NCBI RefSeq assembly: GCF_913046405.1
Contig: NZ_CAJWRQ010000013.1
Location: forward strand, 1 to 41,401
From: an uncultured Christiangramia sp.
Lineage (GTDB): Bacteria > Bacteroidota > Bacteroidia > Flavobacteriales > Flavobacteriaceae
DNA length: 41,401 bases
Direction of reading: 5' to 3'
Both the position numbers and the translations under genes were made by a program. Below the pieces are notes generated by a model, which saw only the letters and a program-made list of their open reading frames with translations, was not told the origin of the DNA and searched no databases. The stretch's first letter is position 1, and each line of letters opens with the position of its first letter. This document shows, in pieces, positions 17,014 through 26,163 of this stretch.

Positions 17014-17034
17014 ATTTTAAAATCGATTGACCAA

Positions 17035-18078
17035 TTAATCGATGAAATAAAAACTATTTGGATTAACTCCTACTTCAAATTCATTCTCTAATTCACCTGA
17101 ATTATTGTAAATTCTTACTGTACCTGCAGAAGCGTAGTCTTTAGCATCTCCTGTCCAGATGAATCCATCTTCCACATCAAACGCATATAAAGTAATTACG
17201 TCGGTAAATTCGAATAAACTTTCTTCTGGAAATGTTGTGGCTGTCTCAGCTAAACCATATACCGCTAATCCTGATGTAAAATAAAACATGTCATTTTCAA
17301 AAACGAGATTTCTAGCACTATTCACTTCTTCAGGAAAATCAATATGGTAAGTCTCCTCTCCGGAATCTAAATTAAAAACCTGCAATTGTGACGAGGACAA
17401 AGCAAATAGCTGCTCACCTTCAATTTCAAAAGAATTTACCCCTTCCACAGTAGTATACGTTTTAGTTATTGAATTGGTTGCGGGATCAAAAGCATGGACT
17501 GCATTCCCAGTTCCAAATGAAGCTCCTTCAACATAAATAACGCCATCTTCTTCATCTACAAAATCAAGATAAGTACCAGCCACTACTGTTTCTTCCACTT
17601 CAAGAGAAGTAAGATCAATAACTGCAATAAAGTCATCGGTTCCTGTACTAAAGTCGGCCAGATTTGTTACATAAGCCTTTCCGTCATAGACCACTCCATA
17701 ATACGGAATATTTAGACCACTATCTACCTGACCTTTATATTCAAACGTGTAACGATCAACTACTGTAATTAGATTGGAGCCATTGGCAATAATGTACGCG
17801 TTATCTTCATCAAAGAACATAGATTGTACAAATTTACCAAGATCCATTTCTGGATTTACCGTTTCAAAAATATTGTTCTCTATAGAAGTACTGGCGGCAT
17901 CTAAGAAGGAAACGGTCCCGGTAGATTGAGAGCCTTCATTTACCACAAAAACACCATTGGTATAGGCAGCACTTTCAGGCGGTGTTGGTTCTACAATATC
18001 GTTATTATCATCACTACTACAGGAGTGTAATAAAAAAGAACCTATGAGGCTCAAAGTAAAAAGTTTGGTGATTTTCAT
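17035..18078 (-). CDS. btuG: BtuG-like surface beta-propeller cobalamin-binding lipoprotein
   Basis: A 347-residue lipoprotein (lipobox LLHSC, Cys20, then SSDDNND, a surface-export-like tag). The mature part is a YncE/DUF5074-type beta propeller: repeated blades with GVFVVNEGSQSTGTVSFLD, FDEDNAYIIANGSNLITVVD, YDGKAYVTNLA and VEDGFIWTGDAKDY. In Bacteroides, BtuG binds B12 at the cell surface with very high affinity and forms a lid on BtuB. The gene follows btuB by six bases and is behind the same cobalamin riboswitch, which supports the BtuG role; the sequence alone would only say propeller lipoprotein. Confidence 0.85.
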   Translation of the reverse strand: MKITKLFTLSLIGSFLLHSCSSDDNNDIVEPTPPESAAYTNGVFVVNEGSQSTGTVSFLDAASTSIENNIFETVNPEMDLGKFVQSMFFDEDNAYIIANGSNLITVVDRYTFEYKGQVDSGLNIPYYGVVYDGKAYVTNLADFSTGTDDFIAVIDLTSLEVEETVVAGTYLDFVDEEDGVIYVEGASFGTGNAVHAFDPATNSITKTYTTVEGVNSFEIEGEQLFALSSSQLQVFNLDSGEETYHIDFPEEVNSARNLVFENDMFYFTSGLAVYGLAETATTFPEESLFEFTDVITLYAFDVEDGFIWTGDAKDYASAGTVRIYNNSGELENEFEVGVNPNSFYFID

Positions 18079-18084
18079 TGTTAA

Positions 18085-19920
18085 TTAGAATTTAAAATTG
18101 ATATAAAAATTAAAATTGATTCCCGGCATCCACCGGTCTTCGACGTTTTGATAGGCTGTATCAAATAAATTGTTTGCTCTTCCGCCCAGCTCCCACTCTC
18201 TTTCCCTGCCCATAGTGTAAGCCAATGCCAGATTGGCTAGAAAATACCCAGGGAGCTCTTCGCTATGATCTGTCCTGGTATATACTAAGCCATTATATAA
18301 AACCTGTATAGAAGGCGTGAAATGATGAAAACTGTAACTCAAATTTCCTGTTGCTTTGTGGAATGGGACGTAAATTAACTGCCTGCTGGTTTCCTGATTT
18401 CTAGAAATTGTATAAGCATAGCTAAGCCTGGCATGGAAGTTTTGATCTTTTGAAAAAGTTTTATTCCAATTAAAAAAAGACTCCAATCCATAGATATTTA
18501 CTTCGTCTTCATTTCCTGGTCGCCATATTCCATCGGTTCCGGGTAACCATCGTATCATATCACTTACGTCATTATAATAAAAAGTAACTCCGGCTTCCAT
18601 ATTTTGAACACTAAACTGGTTCCCAAGTTCAGCCTGTAAAGATTTTTCAGTATTTATGTCAGGATTTCCTGCGGAAGACCAGTATAAATCATTATACGTC
18701 GGAATCCTGAAGTTTTTTGAAGCATTTAATTTCAGCGTATAGAAATCTGTCAGCTCATAATTCACTCCGAGCGAAAATAAGAGCGGACTCTCATAATTCC
18801 CGGTAATTTCCTTTCTAAGTCCCGCTTCATACTGTAAGACATCTGTAATTTGATGTTTTCCCAAAATAGCTGCTGAAAAAATATTCCGGTCGTTATTCCC
18901 AATGTTGCTTCCTTCCCCATCGGTATAGGTGTTTTGAATTACGGTGTTCAGCAGAATATCAGAATTTAGATTATAATCGAGATCGTATTTGGCGATTAAG
19001 CTTTTTGTTACTCCGAAAGAGTAACTATCAGACTCAGTATTCGCAAAATATTTATATTCTTCATTGATAAGAGCTAAACTCGTAGTTTGCTGGAAATCTG
19101 AAAGATCAGCATGCCATTCCAACAAATTTCGATTGTTGAGATCCAGGTATTTGGTTCTGTTTTCTGAAGGACGTATTAAGGAAAAATGACGTTTACCACC
19201 ATAGGTTTCACTAATAAATTTTAAAGTATGGTCTGAATCAATTCTATAACCCAATGCTATATTCACGCTATGATTGTAATACGCTCCATTTAAATTTTCT
19301 CCGCGATCGCCGGGAAACTCATAATTATTGTCGCTACTATTCCTGGCAAGTGCTAAATTTAAACTCCAATTATTCTTAGCCAGTTTAAAATTGTATCGAG
19401 TATCTACTGTATTAAAACTTCCGTACTGCAATAGCAACTGGTGTTCCTGTTTATTTCTAAATGATACTGAATTATTAAAATGAACGCTTCCGCCAATAGC
19501 TCCGGTACCATAAACCACACTACCCCCACCACCCCTAATTGAAATCTGATCATAGGCACCTGTATTCACAGTGTTAAAATCGAGCTGACCATTAAATTGT
19601 GAATTGATATTAATTCCATTCCAAATTACTGCTGTTTGGGATGCAGTAGTTCCTCGAAATGAAGGGGAAGAGACCATTCCACGACCATTTTCCTTGAAAT
19701 AAATTGAGGAATTAAAATTTAAAATATCGGTTAATTGCGGCAGATTCTTTTTAAGTAGGGAGTCTGAAATTTTTGTAATATGCTGACCCGTTGAAAATTG
19801 CTGAAGCTTTACATCACTTAGCTCTACCTCCTGTAGCCAGTGAATGGAATCACTTTGAGCACGAGCTGATATACAGCAAATGCCAATAAGAATTAAAAAA
19901 ATGTAGTTCGTTCTGTTCAT
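18085..19920 (-). CDS. btuB: TonB-dependent cobalamin receptor BtuB
   Basis: A 611-residue outer-membrane receptor. After a signal peptide (ends ISARAQ) comes a short linker, then the plug (about 45-150: LPQTDILNF-like start, SPSFRGTTASQTAVIWNG, and ISIRGGGGSVVYGTGAIGG), then a 22-strand-type barrel with alternating polar and hydrophobic strands, ending in Phe (YINFKF) as expected for BAM recognition. It lacks the CarboxypepD_reg N-terminal domain of SusC types. Substrate is assigned from the cobalamin riboswitch directly upstream and the adjoining btuG and divergent btuFCD genes. Confidence 0.93.
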   Translation of the reverse strand: MNRTNYIFLILIGICCISARAQSDSIHWLQEVELSDVKLQQFSTGQHITKISDSLLKKNLPQLTDILNFNSSIYFKENGRGMVSSPSFRGTTASQTAVIWNGININSQFNGQLDFNTVNTGAYDQISIRGGGGSVVYGTGAIGGSVHFNNSVSFRNKQEHQLLLQYGSFNTVDTRYNFKLAKNNWSLNLALARNSSDNNYEFPGDRGENLNGAYYNHSVNIALGYRIDSDHTLKFISETYGGKRHFSLIRPSENRTKYLDLNNRNLLEWHADLSDFQQTTSLALINEEYKYFANTESDSYSFGVTKSLIAKYDLDYNLNSDILLNTVIQNTYTDGEGSNIGNNDRNIFSAAILGKHQITDVLQYEAGLRKEITGNYESPLLFSLGVNYELTDFYTLKLNASKNFRIPTYNDLYWSSAGNPDINTEKSLQAELGNQFSVQNMEAGVTFYYNDVSDMIRWLPGTDGIWRPGNEDEVNIYGLESFFNWNKTFSKDQNFHARLSYAYTISRNQETSRQLIYVPFHKATGNLSYSFHHFTPSIQVLYNGLVYTRTDHSEELPGYFLANLALAYTMGREREWELGGRANNLFDTAYQNVEDRWMPGINFNFYINFKF

Positions 19921-19964
19921 AATCTGCCGACCTTTATCCCGAAAGTCACTCGATACTAGTTGAA

Positions 19965-20120
19965 ATTCGGGCAGGTCTCCTGGCTCGCGTACTACAATTT
20001 ACCTTCCCGCCTGTTGGCAGTGGTTTGAAGAATAATTGCAGCCACCCAATCGGGCTAAGCTTACAGTTGCGGGAACAGCTCAGGCTATTGATAAAATCTC
20101 TCCTGATTCCCTTTTAATTA
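19965..20120 (-). promoter_or_regulatory. Cobalamin (adenosylcobalamin-class) riboswitch upstream of btuB
   Basis: On the minus strand the segment runs AAAAGGGAATCAGG, AGCTGTTCCCGCAACTGTAAGC, a GCC-bearing stretch, GGCGGGAAGG, and ends in the B12 box GAGCCAGGAGACCTGCCCG (plus 19968-19986). These blocks, in this order, are the conserved core of the cobalamin riboswitch. The B12 box is about 48 bases from the btuB start, so control of translation start or early termination of btuB-btuG is expected; B12 binding should switch the genes off. Confidence 0.95.
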
Positions 20121-20208
20121 ACGCAGAAATAAATCGACGTCAAACCAAAATTTCGAGGCGAAAATAAACAATTAAGTTTGGTAAGTCTTTCAAAAATTTA
20201 AATAATCT

Positions 20209-20216
20209 TACTTTTG
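20209..20216 (+). promoter_or_regulatory. Possible -7 promoter box for btuFCD
   Basis: TACTTTTG matches TAnnTTTG, 18 bases before the GTG start of btuF. The only TTTG upstream (20177-20180) is 28 bases away, too far, so the -33 element is not convincing. The predicted leader is only about 12 bases, leaving no room for a riboswitch on this side. Confidence 0.45.
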
Positions 20217-20233
20217 GTGACCAAAAAACATTC

Positions 20234-21367
20234 GTGAAGCAGTTTATTTTTATAATTCTTTGTATCGTTTTAATTTCCTGCAAGGACAATTCATCCCGGC
20301 AGGAAACTGTAAATCAGTCAGTTGAAACTACCTCAATTAAATATGCAGAGGGCTTTAGCATAAAATCCTATGAAAATTATAAGATCCTGGAAGTAGCCAC
20401 CCCATGGCCAGGAGCAAAGAAAACTTTCAGGTATGTACTTCACCAGTCCGGTGCCACTATCCCAGACAGCATCGACTTTGATGAAAAGCTGGAAATTCCC
20501 GTAAAAAATATCGTAGTCACCTCCACAACCCATATTCCGGCGCTCGAAGCTTTAGGTCTGGAAAATAAATTGACTGGCTTTCCTGGTACCCGGTATATCT
20601 CTTCAGAAAAAACCAGGAAACTGATCGACTCAGGAAGTATACAGGAACTTGGTCAAAACGAGAATATCAATACAGAGATCCTGATCGACCTATCGCCCGA
20701 TGTAGTTGTTGGATTTGCGATCGATGCCACTAATAAAAGTCTTGAAACAATAAAAAAAACCGGAATTCCTGTACTTTACAACGGAGACTGGACTGAAAAA
20801 ACACCTTTAGGTAAAGCTGAATGGATCAAGTTTTTTGGTGTGTTGTTTGACAAAAATGAGGAGGCTGAAAAAATTTTCGATGATATTGAAACCTCCTACC
20901 TTAAAGCAAAAGAATTAGCTTCTCTATCTAAAACTAAACCAGTAGTCATAGCCGGTTCCATGTATAATGACAAGTGGTATGTTCCCTATGGAAATAGCTG
21001 GCAGGCGCAATTTATTAAAGATGCTAATGCAAGTTATCTATATGCTGATACTGAAGGAGAAGGAAGTTTGGCGCTTTCATTCGAAAGTGTACTTGACAAA
21101 GCTGGTAATGCCGATACCTGGATAAGTTCCGGCCAGTTTGAGAGCTATGCTCAACTAACTGAGAACTCGGTTCACTACGATAAATTCAAAGCGGTAAACG
21201 ATAAAGAGGTTTATACCGTGAGCTTATCAAAAGGCGCTACTGGCGGAGTTCTTTTTTATGAACTTGGTCCACAACGCCCAGATCTAATCTTAAAAGACCT
21301 AATCACAATCTTTCATCCTGATCTTCTTCAGGATCATGAGAATGTATTTTTCAAACCTCTCAACTAA
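20234..21367 (+). CDS. btuF: Cobalamin ABC transporter substrate-binding lipoprotein BtuF
   Basis: A 377-residue class III periplasmic binding protein. A GTG start gives a lipoprotein signal (VLISC, Cys at about 16) followed by KDNSSRQE, without the surface tag, so it should face the periplasm. The body fits BtuF/FepB-type proteins: TSTTHIPALEALGLENKLTG, INTEILIDLSPDVVVG, then a long backbone helix and a C-terminal lobe ending in GPQRPDLILKDLITIFHP. It is longer than E. coli BtuF (about 266 residues) mainly through an N-terminal extension, as in Bacteroidota homologues. It would pass B12 to BtuCD; an iron-siderophore role cannot be excluded from sequence but context favours B12. Confidence 0.9.
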   Translation: MKQFIFIILCIVLISCKDNSSRQETVNQSVETTSIKYAEGFSIKSYENYKILEVATPWPGAKKTFRYVLHQSGATIPDSIDFDEKLEIPVKNIVVTSTTHIPALEALGLENKLTGFPGTRYISSEKTRKLIDSGSIQELGQNENINTEILIDLSPDVVVGFAIDATNKSLETIKKTGIPVLYNGDWTEKTPLGKAEWIKFFGVLFDKNEEAEKIFDDIETSYLKAKELASLSKTKPVVIAGSMYNDKWYVPYGNSWQAQFIKDANASYLYADTEGEGSLALSFESVLDKAGNADTWISSGQFESYAQLTENSVHYDKFKAVNDKEVYTVSLSKGATGGVLFYELGPQRPDLILKDLITIFHPDLLQDHENVFFKPLN

Positions 21368-22398
21368 TGTGGAGCAGGAAAAAGTATACTTTAACCATAG
21401 TCTTCCTGGGAGTTGCCCTTCTATGCTGCCTGCTACTCAATATTAGCCTGGGATCGGTAAGCATACCTTTTTCTGAAGTAATTGCCTCTCTTACTGGTTT
21501 TGCAGTAGAAAAAGAAACCTGGAGATATATAATTCTGGAATTCAGATTACCGAAGGCGATAACAGCGATTATCACAGGATCTGGACTGGCGGTTAGTGGT
21601 TTGCTTATGCAGACTTTATTCAGGAATCCCCTGGCAGGACCGTATGTACTGGGATTGAGCAGTGGTGCCAGCCTTGGAGTTGCCATCGTATTTATGGGAT
21701 CTGCACTGTTCGGCGCTGGTTTTGCCGCAATATTATTATCAAAATGGAGTCTGGTCATAGCATCTAGTCTGGGGAGCTTACTGGTATTGTTAGCTGTGAT
21801 AGTTGCCTCCCTCAAATTAAAGGACACTATGGCGATATTGATCATAGGTCTTATGTTTGCCAGTTTCACTGCTGCGATCGTAAGTGTCCTGGCCTACTTT
21901 AGTCCCGCTGCAGATCTTCAGCAGTATATATTCTGGTCCTATGGCAGCCTGGGTAACCTGAGTTGGGAAGAAGTAAGTATCCTGGCCATTTTCTGGACCG
22001 CAGGCATTCTGATAACTCTGGCTTCCATTAAAAATCTCAATTCCTTGCTTCTTGGCGAACAGTACGCAAAAAGTATGGGAACCAATATCAAAAGAAATAG
22101 ATTCCTGGTGATTTTGGCAACCAGCCTGCTCGCTGGCAGTATTACCGCATTCGCTGGTCCAATTGCATTCATAGGGCTGGCGGTACCGCATTTAATAAGA
22201 CAGATCATCCCTTCTGCAAACCATATTATTTTGTTCCCGGCGATAATTTTTGGTGGAGCTATCTTAATGTTATTGTGTGATATTGTTTCTCAGTTACCCG
22301 GTAGTGAATTTAGTTTACCAATAAATGCCATCACTTCGCTTATTGGAGCACCCGTTGTTATTTGGCTTCTAATAAGAAAACGTAGATTTAATTTCTAA
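21367..22398 (+). CDS. btuC: Cobalamin ABC transporter permease BtuC (FecCD family)
   Basis: A 343-residue permease with about ten membrane helices. FecCD-family motifs are seen in LPKAITAIITGSGLAVSGLLM, FRNPLAGPYVLGLSSGASLG, and the coupling-helix and C-terminal segment ITAFAGPIAFIGLAVPHLIR. The ATG overlaps the btuF stop by one base and the stop overlaps the btuD start by one base (both TAATG), so the three genes form one coupled operon. Confidence 0.93.
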   Translation: MWSRKKYTLTIVFLGVALLCCLLLNISLGSVSIPFSEVIASLTGFAVEKETWRYIILEFRLPKAITAIITGSGLAVSGLLMQTLFRNPLAGPYVLGLSSGASLGVAIVFMGSALFGAGFAAILLSKWSLVIASSLGSLLVLLAVIVASLKLKDTMAILIIGLMFASFTAAIVSVLAYFSPAADLQQYIFWSYGSLGNLSWEEVSILAIFWTAGILITLASIKNLNSLLLGEQYAKSMGTNIKRNRFLVILATSLLAGSITAFAGPIAFIGLAVPHLIRQIIPSANHIILFPAIIFGGAILMLLCDIVSQLPGSEFSLPINAITSLIGAPVVIWLLIRKRRFNF

Positions 22399-23192
22399 TG
22401 GAGAACAAAAACTCAAATAGCATTTTAAAAACTAGCGGACTCTCCATAGGTTATTCTGAAAGATCTACAGCTAAGATCATTGCTGAAAATATTGATTTTG
22501 AGAGCGATAGGAACGAGCTTACTGCAGTTATAGGAGTAAATGGCGCTGGAAAATCTACTTTACTCAAAACATTAAGTGGATCACTTGAACCTCTTAAGGG
22601 TGAGGTTATTGTAAATAATAAAAATATAAGCAACATCGGTTCAGAAGAGCTTTCAAAACAGCTTAGCCTTGTACTTACTGAACAAAATGTTTCAAGGAAT
22701 TTAAGCGTCCGGGAATTGATCGCTCTGGGTCGGCAACCATACACGAACTGGATCGGAAAACTGGATCGGGAAGATAAAGAAGCCGTACAGAATGCAATAG
22801 AACTTGTTAACATAAAAGAACTCGCAAAGACAAAGTGTTACGAACTTAGCGACGGACAGTTTCAGAAGGTCTTAATAGCCAGGGCGATTGCACAGGACAC
22901 TTCTTTGATCATCCTGGATGAACCTACCACTCATCTTGACATTTATCATAAAGCGTTTATGCTGAAACTACTGAAACAACTTACAGAAAAGACCGGTAAG
23001 GCGATCATCTTTGCAACTCATGAGATCAACCTGGCCATACAACTTTGTGATAAGCTAATCATTTTGAAAGATAGTAAATCATTTACTGGTACGCCGAAGG
23101 AGTTGATGGCCTCTGGTGTATTCGATTCGTTATTTCCTTCTGAACTTATTACCTTCGACAGGCAATCGGCTAGCTTCAGAATAAGCAGCTAA
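22398..23192 (+). CDS. btuD: Cobalamin ABC transporter ATPase BtuD
   Basis: A 264-residue ABC ATPase. Seen: Walker A GVNGAGKSTLLK near residues 46-57, a Q-loop region (LVLTEQNVS), signature LSDGQFQKVLIARAIAQD (with Asp in place of the first Gly of LSGGQ), Walker B SLIILDEPTTHLD, and the switch His in FATHEI. It would power B12 import with two BtuC copies. It is the last gene of btuFCD; no terminator is evident before rmuC, 58 bases on. Confidence 0.93.
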   Translation: MENKNSNSILKTSGLSIGYSERSTAKIIAENIDFESDRNELTAVIGVNGAGKSTLLKTLSGSLEPLKGEVIVNNKNISNIGSEELSKQLSLVLTEQNVSRNLSVRELIALGRQPYTNWIGKLDREDKEAVQNAIELVNIKELAKTKCYELSDGQFQKVLIARAIAQDTSLIILDEPTTHLDIYHKAFMLKLLKQLTEKTGKAIIFATHEINLAIQLCDKLIILKDSKSFTGTPKELMASGVFDSLFPSELITFDRQSASFRISS

Positions 23193-23250
23193 AACCGATA
23201 AAATACGCTGAAGAATTTCCGAATTAATTATATTTAGCAAACTACGATTT

Positions 23251-24648
23251 ATGCCTGAACCGGTCTTCCTGATGATTCTCTGTCTGTTTGTTTTCGCCTT
23301 AGGTTTCGCCCTTGCATACTTTGTGAAAGGCACAAAATCAAAAGAGGTTTTAAAAAATGCTGACTATCAAATTGATCAACTTAAACTTCAGATAGATAGT
23401 GATAGAAAACTTTACACCAGTCAGTTAGAAGATCATAAAACGAACATATCACAGCTTAAAAATGAAAGCATAGAAGTGCTTCAGAAAAAAGAAGAGCAAT
23501 TGGAAACTCTTAGAAATGAGCGTGGAAAAATTCAGATTCTATTGACACAGAAAGAAGCCGAAAATGAGCACCTACTAGAGAAAAGTAAGACCCTGAACCT
23601 GGAAATTGAGAAACTGCACGCAAAATTTAACGAGCAGTTTGAAAACCTCGCTAATCGCATCTTCGAACAAAAATCCGAAAAGTTCACGGATCTGAATCAG
23701 AAGAATATTTCTGCGATTCTGAATCCGCTTGATAAAAAATTAAAAGAATTTGAAGATAAAATTAATGATAGCAACCTGGCTTCAGTAAAAAGACATGCAG
23801 AACTGGGAGAAAAATTACGATTTCTGAATGAGCAAAATATTAAAATTAGCGAAGAAGCGAACAATCTCACCAAGGCTTTAAAAGGGAACACCAAAATGCA
23901 GGGAAACTGGGGTGAAATGATCCTGGAGCGGGTCCTGGAAAAAAGCGGACTTACCAAAGGCAACGAATATGATGTGCAGCAAAGTATTTCCACACAGGAA
24001 GGAAAACGAGTAATCCCGGATGTAGTGATCAATCTGCCGGGTGATAAAAAGATGATCGTGGATTCTAAAGTTTCGCTTAATGCTTATGAAAGGTATGTAA
24101 ATGCCGAAGATCTCACTGAGCAGTCTGCTCATCTTAAAGATCATCTGCTCGCCTTAAAACAGCGTGTTCAGGAATTAAGTAAAAAGAATTACCAGATGCT
24201 TCACCAGGAGGCAAGCCCCGATTTTGTACTGTTGTTCATCCCAATTGAAGCGGCATTTGCGGTTGCTAGCAATGAAAACCCTAATCTTTACAACGAAGCT
24301 TTTGAGCAAAACATTATTCTGGTAACTCCTACCACCCTGCTCGCGGTACTAAGAACGATTGAAAGTATGTGGCAGAACGAAAAGCAAAAGCAAAATGCGA
24401 TAGAGATCGCGAACGAGGCCGGTGCTTTGTATGATTCATTTACAAATCTCACCATAGAACTGGAAAAAGTTGGCAGACAGATTGGTACAGTTCAGAATTC
24501 GTATGACGGAGCCATGAAAAAACTAACTGGAAAAGGAAATCTTATTAGAAAAGTGGAGCGATTGAAAAAACTTGGAGCTAAAGCCTCAAAACAGATCGAC
24601 CCTAAACTAATTCGAGACTCAAATTCAGAAACTTTGAACGAGAATTAA
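23251..24648 (+). CDS. rmuC: DNA recombination protein RmuC homologue
   Basis: A 465-residue protein with an N-terminal membrane helix (about residues 3-25), a long coiled coil (about 30-190, heptad-rich with LQIDSDRKLYTSQLEDHKTN) and a RmuC nuclease-like domain (about 205-435): NTKMQGNWGEMILERVLEKSGL, VIPDVVINLPGDKKMIVDSKVSLNAYERY, and FIPIEAAFA. RmuC restricts inversions between short repeats and has been linked to phage defence, but its activity is poorly known. A weak -7 like TATATTTA lies about 20 bases upstream. Confidence 0.94.
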   Translation: MPEPVFLMILCLFVFALGFALAYFVKGTKSKEVLKNADYQIDQLKLQIDSDRKLYTSQLEDHKTNISQLKNESIEVLQKKEEQLETLRNERGKIQILLTQKEAENEHLLEKSKTLNLEIEKLHAKFNEQFENLANRIFEQKSEKFTDLNQKNISAILNPLDKKLKEFEDKINDSNLASVKRHAELGEKLRFLNEQNIKISEEANNLTKALKGNTKMQGNWGEMILERVLEKSGLTKGNEYDVQQSISTQEGKRVIPDVVINLPGDKKMIVDSKVSLNAYERYVNAEDLTEQSAHLKDHLLALKQRVQELSKKNYQMLHQEASPDFVLLFIPIEAAFAVASNENPNLYNEAFEQNIILVTPTTLLAVLRTIESMWQNEKQKQNAIEIANEAGALYDSFTNLTIELEKVGRQIGTVQNSYDGAMKKLTGKGNLIRKVERLKKLGAKASKQIDPKLIRDSNSETLNEN

Positions 24649-24661
24649 ATATCTTGCAGCC

Positions 24662-25795
24662 ATGAAATTCTGGATCAGTTCAATTTTATTCATCTTTTTA
24701 TGCACCACCCAGGCGCAGGAGATCTATTTTCCTGCAGATACACTCTGGGAATCAAAGTCACCCGAAACTTTCGATCTCAGCCTGGATGCAGCAATCAACT
24801 TTGCTAAGAAAAATGAATATTCCGGAGCCCGAGACCTTGAACAAGCCATTTTGAAAGGTTTTGAACGGGAACCTTTTCACAAGATTATGGGACCCGTAAA
24901 GCGCCGTGGTGGTCCGGCAGGATTGATATTAAAAAACGGCTATAAAATTGCTGAATGGGGCGATATTCAAAGAGTGGATATGACCTTTAGTGTTACCAAA
25001 AGCTTTCTTTCTACTACCGCGTTAATTGCTTTACAGAAAAATATCATTCGCAACCTCAATGATACCGTATCAGGATATGTCTGGGATGGCACATTTGACG
25101 ATCCACACAATTCTAAAATTACATGGAAACACTTACTTCAGCAAAATTCTGACTGGAGTGGTGAGTTGTGGGATAGCCATGACTGGGCAGACAGACCCTC
25201 GGCAAGTGGAAATATTGATAGCTGGAGATCCCGCAAGTTAAATGAACCGGGTACATTTTTTAAATATAATGATGTACGAGTAAATGTACTCGCTTATAGC
25301 CTGCTGCAAGTCTTCAGAAAGCCTTTGCCTGCCGTTTTGAAGGAAAATATTATGGACCCAATTGGGGCATCACATTCCTGGCGCTGGTTTGGTTATGACA
25401 ATTCCTGGACAACCATCGATGGCTATAAAATGCAATCTGTAAGCGGCGGAGGTCATTCTGGTGGTGGCATGTTTATCAATACTAAAGATATGGCCAGGTT
25501 CGGATTATTATTCCTGAATAATGGCGTGTGGAACAATGAAAAACTTCTTGAAAAAGATCTTATTAGAGAGGCTTTAACACCTTCTACTTCCAACACGAAT
25601 TATGGTTATATGTGGTGGCTGAATGCCGAAGGAGACCGACATATGGATGGTTTAGATAAAGATCTTTTTTACGCAGCTGGATTTGGAGGTAATTTTATCA
25701 TCATTGACCAAAAACAAAAATTAGTAATCGTGACCCGATGGCTTGAACCTTCCAAACTGGAAGAATTCCTCAACCTGATCTATAAAAATCAATAA
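24662..25795 (+). CDS. Secreted serine hydrolase (class C beta-lactamase family)
   Basis: A 377-residue exported protein (signal ends TTQAQ, about residue 19). It belongs to the beta-lactamase class C/penicillin-binding fold: Ser110-Val-Thr-Lys113 is the SxxK nucleophile motif, KYNDVRVN supplies a Tyr with Asn in place of YxN, and GGHSGGGMF is the KTG-equivalent. Likely an esterase, amidase or peptidase acting in the periplasm; a beta-lactamase role is not supported by anything specific. It starts 14 bases after rmuC and is followed two bases later by a small membrane protein gene. Confidence 0.9.
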   Translation: MKFWISSILFIFLCTTQAQEIYFPADTLWESKSPETFDLSLDAAINFAKKNEYSGARDLEQAILKGFEREPFHKIMGPVKRRGGPAGLILKNGYKIAEWGDIQRVDMTFSVTKSFLSTTALIALQKNIIRNLNDTVSGYVWDGTFDDPHNSKITWKHLLQQNSDWSGELWDSHDWADRPSASGNIDSWRSRKLNEPGTFFKYNDVRVNVLAYSLLQVFRKPLPAVLKENIMDPIGASHSWRWFGYDNSWTTIDGYKMQSVSGGGHSGGGMFINTKDMARFGLLFLNNGVWNNEKLLEKDLIREALTPSTSNTNYGYMWWLNAEGDRHMDGLDKDLFYAAGFGGNFIIIDQKQKLVIVTRWLEPSKLEEFLNLIYKNQ

Positions 25796-25796
25796 T

Positions 25797-26162
25797 ATGA
25801 AAAAAACATTAATATATATACTAGGTGGTATATTCATACTCTGGCTGCTTTGTTATGCATTTGTATATTTTGTGCCTTATAGTGAAGGAACCAGAAGCGG
25901 TGAGCTCATCAAATTCAGCCGCAAAGGAGTGATCACAAAAACCTGGGAAGGCGAAATAAGCCAGGGAATAAGCGGTGCTCAGATATTTAGTTTTTCTGTT
26001 CTCGATAAAAATGACGAAGTGATCAAAGATCTTCAGGAGTATGAAGGGAATTACGTAAAGCTCACCTACATCGAACGCTATTCCACCTTCTTTTTCTGGG
26101 GAGACAGCAAATATTTTATTACTGAAGTAGAACAATCTCAAAGTCCACATTTTAGAAGATAA
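25797..26162 (+). CDS. Small membrane-anchored protein of unknown function
   Basis: A 121-residue protein with an N-terminal membrane helix (about residues 4-26, TLIYILGGIFILWLLCYAFV) and a beta-rich outer part (SEGTRSGELIKFSRKG, VITKTWEGEI, YVKLTYIERYSTFFFWGDSKYF). Similar proteins occur in many Flavobacteriaceae; I recall some being labelled 6-phosphogluconate dehydrogenase, which this sequence does not support. It lies between the serine hydrolase and thioesterase genes with gaps of two and one bases, so it is in the same operon. Confidence 0.8.
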   Translation: MKKTLIYILGGIFILWLLCYAFVYFVPYSEGTRSGELIKFSRKGVITKTWEGEISQGISGAQIFSFSVLDKNDEVIKDLQEYEGNYVKLTYIERYSTFFFWGDSKYFITEVEQSQSPHFRR

Positions 26163-26163
26163 T

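Noticed and set aside
20120-20233. A second cobalamin riboswitch on the plus strand for btuFCD
   Set aside because: No B12 box or CCCGCAACTGTAA-like core is present in this direction, and the space before the GTG start is too small.
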